From the NCBI GenBank assembly GCA_029939535.1, contig JAOZST010000002.1, positions 1 to 53,980 on the forward strand: a stretch of DNA of 53,980 nt, in the 5' to 3' direction. Source of the DNA: NBML01 sp029939535 (GTDB lineage Bacteria; Desulfobacterota; Desulfobacteria; Desulfobacterales; Desulfobacteraceae). Positions 17,081 through 25,015 of this stretch are shown here, one piece after another. A model generated the notes under the pieces. The model saw only the letters and a program-made list of their open reading frames with translations. It had not been told where the DNA came from and ran no database searches. Numbering within the stretch: the first letter of the stretch is position 1; each line of letters opens with the position of its first letter. The translations under genes and the position numbers were made by a program.

Positions 17081-18190
17081 ATGAAACTATTACAAAAAAA
17101 AGAAATCCCCGGCATAAAAACTGATACAAAGACTGGCTGCATCAGGGAAATATTTCAACAGCGGGAAAAAAGCTTTCTTTCTGAGTACGGAACTTCCAGT
17201 GCCGGTACCACAAGAAAAATTGAAGAAAAAAATGCCTGTAACATAAGAACTCCTTTTCAACTTGACCGGGACAGGATTGTCTATTCCAACTCCTTTAGAC
17301 GTTTAAAATATAAAACCCAGGTTTTCTTATCTCCCCTGGGCGACCACTACAGGACCCGGCTGACCCATACCCTTGAAGTTTCTGAAATTGCCAGGAATAT
17401 TGCCAGGGCCATGCGTATGAACGAAGACCTTGCCGAGGCCATAGCCCTGGGTCATGACCTTGGCCATACCCCCTTTGGCCATGGGGGAGAAACAGCTTTG
17501 ATCCAGGTGCATTCCCCCCATTTCACCCACTCAGACCAGAGCCTGAGGGTGGTGGATGTTCTTGAAAACAGAGGCCAGGGCCTGAACCTGACCAGGGAAG
17601 TCAGGGATGGGATACTTAAGCACTCAAAGGGTTTTGGCAACATAATCCCTTCCACCCCTGGTGAAACCGCCATGACCATTGAAGGAAGAATAGTAAGAGT
17701 GGCTGATATAATTGCCTATTTGAACCATGACCTGGACGATGCCCTCAGGGGGAAAGTGATTGCCATGGATGATGTGCCAAATATCTGCCTTGAAAAACTA
17801 GGGAAAACCCATTCTGTCCGTGCCAGCACCATGATTGAACACCTGGTTTACAATAGCGGGCCAGAAAACGGAGAATTTGTTCTGGATATGGGAGAAGATA
17901 TCTTCCAAGCCATGATAATTTTGAGAAAATTCCTCTATGATAAAGTTTATCGTTCCCCTGAAGTTCACAATGAGTTTATAAAGGCCAAAAAAATCATCAT
18001 TGGACTTTATACATATTTCCTGGATCACCCGGATTTTATGCAGAAAGAACTGGAAAAAATGGAAATGGCTCCCTGGGATGCAACTAAAAATGCTCTAAAA
18101 CGATCCATTTGTGACGTGATCGCCAGTATGACTGACCGGTATGCATTAATGTTGTACACAAAATTATTTTTCCCCAAACCAATGGTATAA
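17081..18190 (+). CDS. dgt: deoxyguanosinetriphosphate triphosphohydrolase-like HD protein
   Basis: Predicted dNTP triphosphohydrolase (dNTP to deoxynucleoside plus tripolyphosphate), 369 aa. It has the family opening RDRIVYSNSFRRLKYKTQVF and an HD metal site: His96 in RTRLTHTLEV, and His125-Asp126 in ALGHDLGHTPFGHGGE. The signature IVRVADIIAYLNHDLDDALR follows near residue 215. No clear ribosome-binding site precedes the ATG at 17081, because copy B of the dispersed repeat abuts it, so the start is somewhat uncertain; the conserved region begins at about residue 20. Confidence 0.9.
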   Translation: MKLLQKKEIPGIKTDTKTGCIREIFQQREKSFLSEYGTSSAGTTRKIEEKNACNIRTPFQLDRDRIVYSNSFRRLKYKTQVFLSPLGDHYRTRLTHTLEVSEIARNIARAMRMNEDLAEAIALGHDLGHTPFGHGGETALIQVHSPHFTHSDQSLRVVDVLENRGQGLNLTREVRDGILKHSKGFGNIIPSTPGETAMTIEGRIVRVADIIAYLNHDLDDALRGKVIAMDDVPNICLEKLGKTHSVRASTMIEHLVYNSGPENGEFVLDMGEDIFQAMIILRKFLYDKVYRSPEVHNEFIKAKKIIIGLYTYFLDHPDFMQKELEKMEMAPWDATKNALKRSICDVIASMTDRYALMLYTKLFFPKPMV

Positions 18191-18261
18191 CAAATATAAC
18201 TGGCATAGCAACCATAACGGGTATAAGAACTCTGACCGGCGCAATGACCATAAATTGATAT
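18190..18261. repeat. four degenerate 18-bp tandem units after dgt
   Basis: Units start at 18190, 18208, 18226 and 18244, each with a core like AACNGGNATA (for example AAATATAACTGGCATA, AACCATAACGGGTATA). Adjacent units agree at roughly 11-13 of 18 positions. The array begins at the dgt stop codon. Confidence 0.65.
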
Positions 18262-18278
18262 AATCAGGAACAAACCCA

Positions 18279-18830
18279 ATGGCATTGAATATTTTTTACA
18301 AAATTTCAACTCTTTACCAGGCAATGGACAAGACCTGGGACAATATTGCATCCCAATATGATTTTCAATGCAATGGATGTGAGAACAATTGCTGCAGATC
18401 CCTGTTCTTTCATCACACCCTTGTGGAAAAAGCCTATCTCCTCCATGGATTTGACCAATTATCCCGGAATATAAAGGAAGAATCCATTTCCAGGGCCAGG
18501 GACTATTGCAGCAAAACCTTTCAGAAAACCAATGCTACCACCTCCCTGAAACTCATGTGCCCCCTGAACCGGGATGGCAGATGCATCCTTTATAAATATC
18601 GGCCCATGATATGCCGGCTCCATGGCCTTCCCCACGAACTTCATAAACCCGGAAATACAGTTCTGCAGGGAAAGGGATGTGATACAGGTTTTTTTGATTC
18701 AAAAAAATATATAGCCTTTGACCGGACTCCTTTTTATCGAGAGATGGCTGGAATTGAAATGGCATACCGCAAAAAAACTCATAAAAATGGAAGAATAAAA
18801 GAAACTGTGGCCCAGATGCTGGCTGGATAA
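18279..18830 (+). CDS. YkgJ-family cysteine-cluster protein
   Basis: 183 aa. It has the CxxCxxxCC-type motif (CNGCENNCCRS, residues about 30-40) and a second group C-x8-C-x11-C (CPLNRDGRCILYKYRPMICRLHGLP) that together are thought to bind a metal or Fe-S cluster. The biochemical role of the family is not established. A second YkgJ-family gene lies at 19681-20424 in the same neighbourhood. The ATG begins MALNIFYKISTLYQAMDKTW. Confidence 0.8.
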   Translation: MALNIFYKISTLYQAMDKTWDNIASQYDFQCNGCENNCCRSLFFHHTLVEKAYLLHGFDQLSRNIKEESISRARDYCSKTFQKTNATTSLKLMCPLNRDGRCILYKYRPMICRLHGLPHELHKPGNTVLQGKGCDTGFFDSKKYIAFDRTPFYREMAGIEMAYRKKTHKNGRIKETVAQMLAG

Positions 18831-18863
18831 AACAGGCCTCTGGTGGGTTTAAAAGTCTCCCCA

Positions 18864-19676
18864 CTAAACAACTCCCTTGGGCATGGGAGGGACTTTCTCC
18901 CCTGCCAGCACAAACCCCCCGTCCAGTCGGATGATACTTCCGGTCATGTAAGGGGCATCTTTGATCATAAAAAGGCAGGCCTTTACCACATCGTCAATGG
19001 TTCCTGTACGTTTCATCAAAGTATGATCCAGGATGCTTTGTTTTTCCATGTCCGTGAGAACCTGGTCCCACCCCCTTGTTCCCTGGCCATGACGTGTCTC
19101 AAAAATTCCCAGCATAAGTTCATTTACTCGAATACTGGGTGCTCCCATGCGGGCCCAGGTTTCTGTCAGGGAGGAGATCCCCCGGTTTGCCATTGCATAC
19201 CCGTCATTGAACACCAGGGCTCCTGGACCTGATCTGCCAACCATCCCGGCAATGGAAGAAAGGTTTATCACAATGGCATCGTCTGAATTCTGCAAAAGCG
19301 GAAACATTGCTTGAAAAACCCATTGTTTGGTCTTAAGGGTGGTCTCCATCTCAAGATCCCATTGATCTTCAGTATATTCTCCATGAACAACGGGCCAGCC
19401 ACCCCTTTCTATGTTGTTGACCAGAATATCCAGGCGGCCATATTTGTCTTTTATGAATGCGGCCAGTTTTTTAATCTCCTGTATCTTGCACAGGTCTGCA
19501 GTAAAAATATGGTGATCTATACCCTTGAAACCCTTTTCCATAGTTTCAAAGGAATCTTCCCAATCATAGCGGGTGAGCACAAGCCTTGCCCCCTGGTCAG
19601 CAAGTGCCAGGCCAATGCCTTTACCAATTCCTTTTACAGCCCCCAGAACCAGGGCTATCTTTCCTTTGATTTCCAT
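18864..19676 (-). CDS. SDR-family oxidoreductase with altered active site
   Basis: Rossmann-fold short-chain dehydrogenase/reductase homologue, 270 aa. The cofactor motif is LGAVKGIGKGIG near residue 12, VNN (residues ~88) is followed by IE rather than AG, and the catalytic Ser lies in INLSSIAG. The usual YxxxK motif reads YAMAN (codon AAC), so the catalytic Lys is replaced by Asn. It may have altered or no dehydrogenase activity. The C-terminal MTGSIIRLDGG is typical. It is encoded 4 bp after the downstream YkgJ-family gene, so the two probably form one transcript. Confidence 0.88.
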   Translation of the reverse strand: MEIKGKIALVLGAVKGIGKGIGLALADQGARLVLTRYDWEDSFETMEKGFKGIDHHIFTADLCKIQEIKKLAAFIKDKYGRLDILVNNIERGGWPVVHGEYTEDQWDLEMETTLKTKQWVFQAMFPLLQNSDDAIVINLSSIAGMVGRSGPGALVFNDGYAMANRGISSLTETWARMGAPSIRVNELMLGIFETRHGQGTRGWDQVLTDMEKQSILDHTLMKRTGTIDDVVKACLFMIKDAPYMTGSIIRLDGGFVLAGEKVPPMPKGVV

Positions 19677-19680
19677 GGGG

Positions 19681-20424
19681 TTATCCTTTTAAGACCAAGG
19701 GTATCCCAAACAACATATTTTTTACCCATTCAATGCCAAAATCCAGTAAGGCTTCATCATTGGATTTGATGAAATTTAAAAAGGACAATGGCAGGTTAAA
19801 ATCTTCTGCAAGGTCCTGGTCAAAAATACGGGTCCTGAATTCATCCAGATCGTACAATGCCAGATAAAACTGATCTGACTGCGCCCCTTCAAGTTTTCCA
19901 GGTAAAATTCTATTTTTCAAGCTTATCAGCTCCATGAGCTTGTCATTGTTCTGGTTGTGGACTTCCACATCCTGGCCTTCAAGCCACTGGCCCACAGTTA
20001 ATTTTGTTTTTCTTCCAAACCCCTTGCAATGTGATTCTTCAATAAGGGCAAAATATTCTGTAATCACACCGGTTTCCCTGGAACGTGAAATTGCCCGGGC
20101 CAGAGGGTAGAGTCGACAGGAACCAGGCCGGTCTTCATACACAAAACACCCTTTTTCAGTCACAAAAGGACATTCATGGCCTGTGGCTGGATTTGGTTTA
20201 AATTCAACAATGGGCAGGCCGGATCCCGGCCCGTAATGAAGGTAGGTATATTTTTTTAAAAAATCCTGGGAAGAGACTCCTAAATTATTTTTCAATCTTA
20301 AAATATCATAGGGAGTCAGAGCCTGATTCAGGTCCCTGCAGCAATCATTAAAACATATATTTTCCTGACTGCAGTCAAAGTTCATGGGTTCGTCAACATG
20401 AACTGATATCATTTCTTCTGTCAT
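19681..20424 (-). CDS. YkgJ-family cysteine-cluster protein (long form)
   Basis: 247 aa. It contains CSQENICFNDCCRDL (residues ~19-33), then a YkgJ-type second cluster (ECPFVTEKGCFVYEDRPGSCRLYPLARAI, about 97-126). The middle LTPYDILRLKNNLGVSSQDFLKKY is the common helical linker of this family. The C-terminal ~90 residues are unrecognised. It starts with ATG at 20424 and is followed within 4 bp by the SDR gene. Copy C of the dispersed repeat lies just upstream. Confidence 0.8.
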   Translation of the reverse strand: MTEEMISVHVDEPMNFDCSQENICFNDCCRDLNQALTPYDILRLKNNLGVSSQDFLKKYTYLHYGPGSGLPIVEFKPNPATGHECPFVTEKGCFVYEDRPGSCRLYPLARAISRSRETGVITEYFALIEESHCKGFGRKTKLTVGQWLEGQDVEVHNQNNDKLMELISLKNRILPGKLEGAQSDQFYLALYDLDEFRTRIFDQDLAEDFNLPLSFLNFIKSNDEALLDFGIEWVKNMLFGIPLVLKG

Positions 20425-20445
20425 TTCGTATCCTTGGTGTTATTA

Positions 20446-20530
20446 AATTAGCGAGCTATCGCATGAGCTTTCAGCCATTAGCTGTCAGCTAAAGCCTAAT
20501 GGCTGAAGTCAAATTCCTATACTATAAATT
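20446..20530 (+). repeat. dispersed intergenic hairpin repeat, copy C
   Basis: AATTAGCGAGCTATCGC begins the copy; TTTCAGCCATTAG and CTAATGGCTGAA make a 12-bp perfect stem, and AAATTCCTATACTAT ends it. Relative to copies A and B the stem carries paired T-to-C and A-to-G changes that keep pairing. The rest of the long spacer to 20987 holds a GGTGAACACTTTACC-like dyad (20644-20658), the aprBA promoter and its leader. Confidence 0.8.
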
Positions 20531-20756
20531 TATCACTTCAATATATTATTGTATTTTCGTGGTATTAATTTCCTGGTTTCTGCCCTAAAAATATAAAGAC
20601 GTAAGTTATCAGGTTTATTTTAATTTTTCCAGGATCTTTTTATGGTGAACACTTTACCACATATGGTGGTTTATCCATAATAATTTAATATATATTGTTA
20701 CGAACTCCAGGTTTGCTGACAATCAAAAAACATAACAAATCTTTTTTGAAAAATTC

Positions 20757-20786
20757 TTGACAAAAACATTGGTTGGGTGCTATTGC
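20757..20786 (+). promoter_or_regulatory. candidate aprBA promoter
   Basis: TTGACA (20757-20762) and TATTGC (20781-20786) are 18 bp apart, and a TG one base before the -10 makes it an extended -10 type. It implies a leader of roughly 190 bases ahead of aprB. Confidence 0.6.
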
Positions 20787-20818
20787 CATATCATTTGAGT
20801 GAGCCTTGTTTCCATAGG

Positions 20819-20953
20819 TAAGTTTATTTCTTTAGGCGGTGTAAACTTAACTGATCCAAGAACTGACTAGGAATTATCGGCCAAGCAATCCTGATCTCTG
20901 GTAGACTTCGGCCTGTGTTCTTTATAATGAATTGTCGCACAACGGTATTGTGC
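20819..20953 (+). promoter_or_regulatory. structured aprBA leader
   Basis: Two perfect inverted repeats lie in the long leader: TAAGTTTA/TAAACTTA (20819-20826, 20842-20849) and GCACAA/TTGTGC (20937-20942, 20948-20953, 5-base loop). The second is about 20 bases before the GGAGG box of aprB. They could stabilise the abundant mRNA or respond to a signal; the function is unknown. Confidence 0.4.
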
Positions 20954-20987
20954 ATTTTGATTAACTTAAATTATGGAGGTATTTTAA

Positions 20988-21425
20988 ATGCCATCTTTTG
21001 TAATTGCAGAAAAATGTGACGGCTGCAAAGGCGGGGACAAAACAGCATGTATGTACATCTGCCCCAATGACCTGATGGTTCTTGAACCCAACGAGATGAA
21101 AGCATACAACCAGGAACCAGATCAGTGCTGGGAATGTTTTTCATGCGTAAAAATCTGTCCTACCCAGGCCATTGAGGTCAGAGGGTATTCTGACTTTGTA
21201 CCCATGGGAAGCAGCGTTGTACCCATGCTGGGAACAGAAGACATCATGTGGACTTGTAAATTCAGAAACGGAAAAATAAAACGTTTTAAATTCCCCATCA
21301 GAACCACCCCTGAGGGCGAAGCCAATTCCTATGATGATCTTAAAGGAAAAGACCTTTACAGCGGACTTCTTTCCACCCAGGAAGCAGACGGTTATGTACT
21401 CGTAGCTCCAACAGAGCTTGCTTGA
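20988..21425 (+). CDS. aprB: adenylylsulfate reductase beta subunit
   Basis: Iron-sulfur subunit of cytoplasmic APS reductase, which reduces APS to sulfite and AMP in dissimilatory sulfate reduction. 145 aa. Two [4Fe-4S] sites are visible: Cys10, 13, 21, 25 (CDGC...ACMYIC) and Cys47, 50, 53, 57 (CWECFSCVKIC). The C-terminal half is the tail that wraps around AprA. It starts at an ATG after a GGAGG box and lies 48 bp before aprA. No sat (ATP sulfurylase) gene is adjacent. Confidence 0.98.
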   Translation: MPSFVIAEKCDGCKGGDKTACMYICPNDLMVLEPNEMKAYNQEPDQCWECFSCVKICPTQAIEVRGYSDFVPMGSSVVPMLGTEDIMWTCKFRNGKIKRFKFPIRTTPEGEANSYDDLKGKDLYSGLLSTQEADGYVLVAPTELA

Positions 21426-21473
21426 TTTTTTATTGTTTTATTTGATATTTATACATAATTTTGGAGGTATATA

Positions 21474-23435
21474 ATGGCATTACCTAACAAACCTATTGGA
21501 GAACTTAAGGCGGAAAGAGACCCAAAGGTTGAAAAAAGAGACGTTGATGTTCTGATCATCGGTGGCGGTATGGCAGCATGCGGAACAGCATTTGAAATTA
21601 AAAAATGGGCAAGCGACGACACATCAATCCTTCTTTGTGACAAAGCAGCCCTGGAAAGATCAGGAGCAGTAGCCCAGGGCCTTTCTGCCATCAATACGTA
21701 CATTGGTGATAACAAACCAGAAGATTACGTACGCATGGTTAGAAATGACCTCATGGGTATTGTACGAGAAGACCTTATCTTTGATCTGGGTCGTCATGTG
21801 GATGATTCTGTACATCTTTTCGAAGAATGGGGACTTCCTGTATGGAAAAAAACCGATGACGGCAAAAACCTTGACGGTAAAAAAGGTCTTAAAGCCGGCA
21901 GCCTCAAAGGTGGAGCCACTCCGGTCCGTACTGGTAAGTGGCAGATCATGATCAATGGTGAATCCTACAAAAGAATCGTTGCCGAAGCAGGTAAAAAAGC
22001 CCTTGGGGAAGAAAACATCATTGAAAGATGTTTTATTGTTGAACTCCTCAACGACAAGGATGATCCCAACAGAGTTGCCGGTGCCGTTGGTTTCTCTCTA
22101 CGGGAAAACATCGTTTATATCATCAAGGCAAAAGTCATGATGGTAGCCTGTGGCGGTGCGGTTAACATTTACCAGCCCCGTTCAGTCGGAGAGGGTAAGG
22201 GCCGCGCCTGGTATCCAGTATGGAATGCCGGTTCCACCTATACAATGGCAGTTCGAGCAGGTGCTGAGCTTTCCATGATGGAAAACCGTTTCACCCCTGC
22301 CCGTTTTAAAGATGGTTACGGCCCTGTTGGTGCATGGTTCCTGCTTTTTAAAGCCCAGACCGTTAATGGCCTTGGTGAAAACTATGCTGCTTCTGACGAT
22401 GCAAAGGCAGAACTTGAAAAATATGCTCCCTATGGAACTGCAGCTGTTACTCCTACCTGCCTGAGAAATCATCTAATGATGAAAGAATACAAGGAAGGCC
22501 GTGGTCCCATTATCATGAAAACTTCCGACGCCCTTGCTAAACTGGGCGAAACCATGAGCAAAAAAGAACTCAAACACCTTGAGTCTGAAGCCTGGGAAGA
22601 TTTTCTTGACATGACCTGCGGTCAGGCAAACCTCTGGTGCGCCACCAATACAGAGCCTGAGTTTAAAGACTCGGAAATCATGCCCACAGAACCCTACCTG
22701 CTGGGCTCCCATTCAGGCTGCTGCGGCATCTGGTGTTCAGGTCCAGAAGAAGACTGGGTACCTGACAGCTACAAATGGGGTTACAACAGAATGACCACTG
22801 TCAACGGTCTGTTTACTGCGGGTGACGGCGTGGGCTGTTCAGGCCATAAATTCTCCTCCGGTTCCCATGCAGAAGGCCGTATTGTTGCAAAGTCCATGCT
22901 CCAGTATCTTGAAAAAGAAGGGGACAAGGTAACCGGCTTCAAAGAAACAGATGAAGAGCTTGTTGATTTTGTTTACAAACCAGTCAGAACCTACCTTGAC
23001 AATTGCGAATATTCAACAGATGAGACAGTCAACCCCCATTATTGCAAACCAGCGGGCATGGCAATGCGTCTGATGAAAATGACCAATGAGTATGGTGGTG
23101 GAACAGCCACTTATTACATGACCTCGGGCAAAGCCCTTGAAATTCTCATGGAAAACTTTGAATACTTCCGTGAAGACCTTGAGCAAATTGCTGCAGGTGA
23201 TCTGCATGAACTATTGAGAGCATGGGAAATCAACCATCGCCTCTACACGGTTCAGGCCCATACCCGTCATATTCAGTACCGCGAAGAATCAAGGTATCCT
23301 GGTTTCTACTACAGGGGTGACCACATGGGGCAGAATGACGAAGACTGGTTCTGCTTTACCAACTCTACATATGACAAAGCAACCAATGAATGGTCATTAA
23401 AAAAAGTTCCTTACATTAAGATCATTTCCGACTAG
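21474..23435 (+). CDS. aprA: adenylylsulfate reductase alpha subunit
   Basis: FAD-containing catalytic subunit of APS reductase, 653 aa, typical length. The FAD-binding motif GGGMAACG is at residues 30-37; HSGCCGIWCSGPEEDW and the GDGVGCSGHKFSSGSHAEGR stretch are characteristic AprA segments, and the C-terminus has the conserved RHIQYREESRYPGFYYRGDH. The ATG follows TGGAGG. With aprB it forms a tight pair, followed by a strong terminator before qmoA. Confidence 0.99.
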   Translation: MALPNKPIGELKAERDPKVEKRDVDVLIIGGGMAACGTAFEIKKWASDDTSILLCDKAALERSGAVAQGLSAINTYIGDNKPEDYVRMVRNDLMGIVREDLIFDLGRHVDDSVHLFEEWGLPVWKKTDDGKNLDGKKGLKAGSLKGGATPVRTGKWQIMINGESYKRIVAEAGKKALGEENIIERCFIVELLNDKDDPNRVAGAVGFSLRENIVYIIKAKVMMVACGGAVNIYQPRSVGEGKGRAWYPVWNAGSTYTMAVRAGAELSMMENRFTPARFKDGYGPVGAWFLLFKAQTVNGLGENYAASDDAKAELEKYAPYGTAAVTPTCLRNHLMMKEYKEGRGPIIMKTSDALAKLGETMSKKELKHLESEAWEDFLDMTCGQANLWCATNTEPEFKDSEIMPTEPYLLGSHSGCCGIWCSGPEEDWVPDSYKWGYNRMTTVNGLFTAGDGVGCSGHKFSSGSHAEGRIVAKSMLQYLEKEGDKVTGFKETDEELVDFVYKPVRTYLDNCEYSTDETVNPHYCKPAGMAMRLMKMTNEYGGGTATYYMTSGKALEILMENFEYFREDLEQIAAGDLHELLRAWEINHRLYTVQAHTRHIQYREESRYPGFYYRGDHMGQNDEDWFCFTNSTYDKATNEWSLKKVPYIKIISD

Positions 23436-23477
23436 TGTGTAAAGAAGATTTTAATAAAGTAAGCGTTTTGTAATAAT

Positions 23478-23516
23478 AACCTCCAGGTGCTGATATCCAG
23501 TGCCTGGAGGTTTTTT
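23478..23516 (+). terminator. intrinsic terminator after aprA
   Basis: AACCTCCAGG and CCTGGAGGTT form a perfect 10-bp stem with a 15-base loop, followed by a T-run to 23516. It separates aprBA from qmoABC. A further GC-rich hairpin (ACTCC-GGGGC/GCCCC-GGAGT, 23649-23674) lies in the qmoA leader. Confidence 0.9.
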
Positions 23517-23732
23517 CAAATTGCAGGCCTTTGGTCTTTTTCTTTCTGTTTGATCTTCTTACCTATCTCCTGTTTTGTAAAGGTATAAACCGACATTGCC
23601 TGGTCAGGTCTGTATGGTTAGAAAACAGGAGAAAGGATGCCGGAAAATACTCCAAGGGGCCGTCGCCCCGGAGTTTGGCATGCACCAATAACAAGAATAC
23701 ACTAGACATAACTCAAATGCACGGAGGAAAGC

Positions 23733-25007
23733 ATGACAACAGATAATTCAGCTCCGGTAAGTGGAAGCATCATGGTGGTTGGTGGTGGAATCAGTGGCCT
23801 GACAACTGCCCTGGAAGCTGCCGAAGTGGGGTATGAGGTCTTCCTTGTGGAAAAGGAAGCCTCCCTTGGCGGAAGAGTATCCCAGCTCAAACACTATTTT
23901 CCCAAACTTTGCCCGCCAACATGTGGGCTTGAAATCAATTACAGGCGAATCAAGGACAATAAAAATATCAAAGTATTCACCATGTCTGAAGTGCAGAAAG
24001 TGGAAGGCAATCCCGGCGATTATACGGTTACCTTAAAAACAGCTCCCAGATATGTCAATGAAAACTGCACTGCCTGCGGTGAATGCGCCAAAGTCTGTGA
24101 AACTGAAATTTCCAATGAGTTCAACTTTGGCATGGACCGCAGAAAAGCAGCCTATCTTCCCCACAACATGGCATTCCCCCAGAGATATATTATGGATACT
24201 GCCATGGGCACCGATGACAGGGACAGGGTGATAGAAGCATGTAAATATGATGCCATTGACTTTGACATGGAAGAAAAAAATATTGACCTTAAAGTAGGCG
24301 CCATTGTCTGGAATACAGGCTGGCAGCCCTATGATGCCACTAAAATTGACAACCTTGGTTTTGGCAGATACCAGAATATCGTAACCAATATGATGCTGGA
24401 AAGAATGGCATCCATCAATGGTCCAACAGATGGAAAAATCATCCGTCCGTCCGATGACAAGGCACCGGCAACAATTGCCTTTGCACAATGCGCAGGCTCC
24501 AGGGATGAAAATCATCTTCCCTATTGCTCTTATATCTGCTGCATGGCTTCCTTGAAACATGCCACCTACCTGAGAGAACAATATCCGGAAGCAAAGATTT
24601 ATATTTATTATATTGATCTTAGAACTCCGGGTCTGAAATATGAAAAATTCTATGCAAACCTCAAGCAGGATGAAAATATTTTCTTTATAAAAGGCAAAGT
24701 GGCTGAGGTCAGTGAAGAATCTGGAACCGGCAATATCAACCTGGTTGCCGAAGATACCATTACCGGTGAAAAGGTCAGACAGACAGTGGACCTGCTGGTG
24801 CTTGCAACGGGCATGCAGCCCGCAGCAGCCATTGATAAACCCAATGCAGACCTGAACTATAATGAAGAAGGTTTTATCATGAATGACTTTTCCAAAGGCG
24901 GAATGTTCGCAGCTGGCTGTGCAAATAAGCCTGCCGATGTTGTAACATCTAACCAGAATGCCACTGGAATGGCTCTCAAGGCCATTCAGACCCTTGTAAG
25001 GAGGTAA
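23733..25007 (+). CDS. qmoA: quinone-interacting oxidoreductase flavoprotein QmoA
   Basis: HdrA-like FAD subunit of the Qmo complex, which passes electrons from menaquinol to APS reductase. 424 aa. The dinucleotide-binding motif GGGISG is at residues 17-22, and the HdrA-type SQLKHYFPKLCPPTCGLEINY segment follows at about 50-70. A four-Cys group (CTACGECAKVC, 112-122) is consistent with an iron-sulfur site. A second Rossmann-type motif lies near the C-terminus. It starts at ATG after CGGAGG, 8 bp before qmoB. Confidence 0.96.
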   Translation: MTTDNSAPVSGSIMVVGGGISGLTTALEAAEVGYEVFLVEKEASLGGRVSQLKHYFPKLCPPTCGLEINYRRIKDNKNIKVFTMSEVQKVEGNPGDYTVTLKTAPRYVNENCTACGECAKVCETEISNEFNFGMDRRKAAYLPHNMAFPQRYIMDTAMGTDDRDRVIEACKYDAIDFDMEEKNIDLKVGAIVWNTGWQPYDATKIDNLGFGRYQNIVTNMMLERMASINGPTDGKIIRPSDDKAPATIAFAQCAGSRDENHLPYCSYICCMASLKHATYLREQYPEAKIYIYYIDLRTPGLKYEKFYANLKQDENIFFIKGKVAEVSEESGTGNINLVAEDTITGEKVRQTVDLLVLATGMQPAAAIDKPNADLNYNEEGFIMNDFSKGGMFAAGCANKPADVVTSNQNATGMALKAIQTLVRR

Positions 25008-25015
25008 CGAAAACC

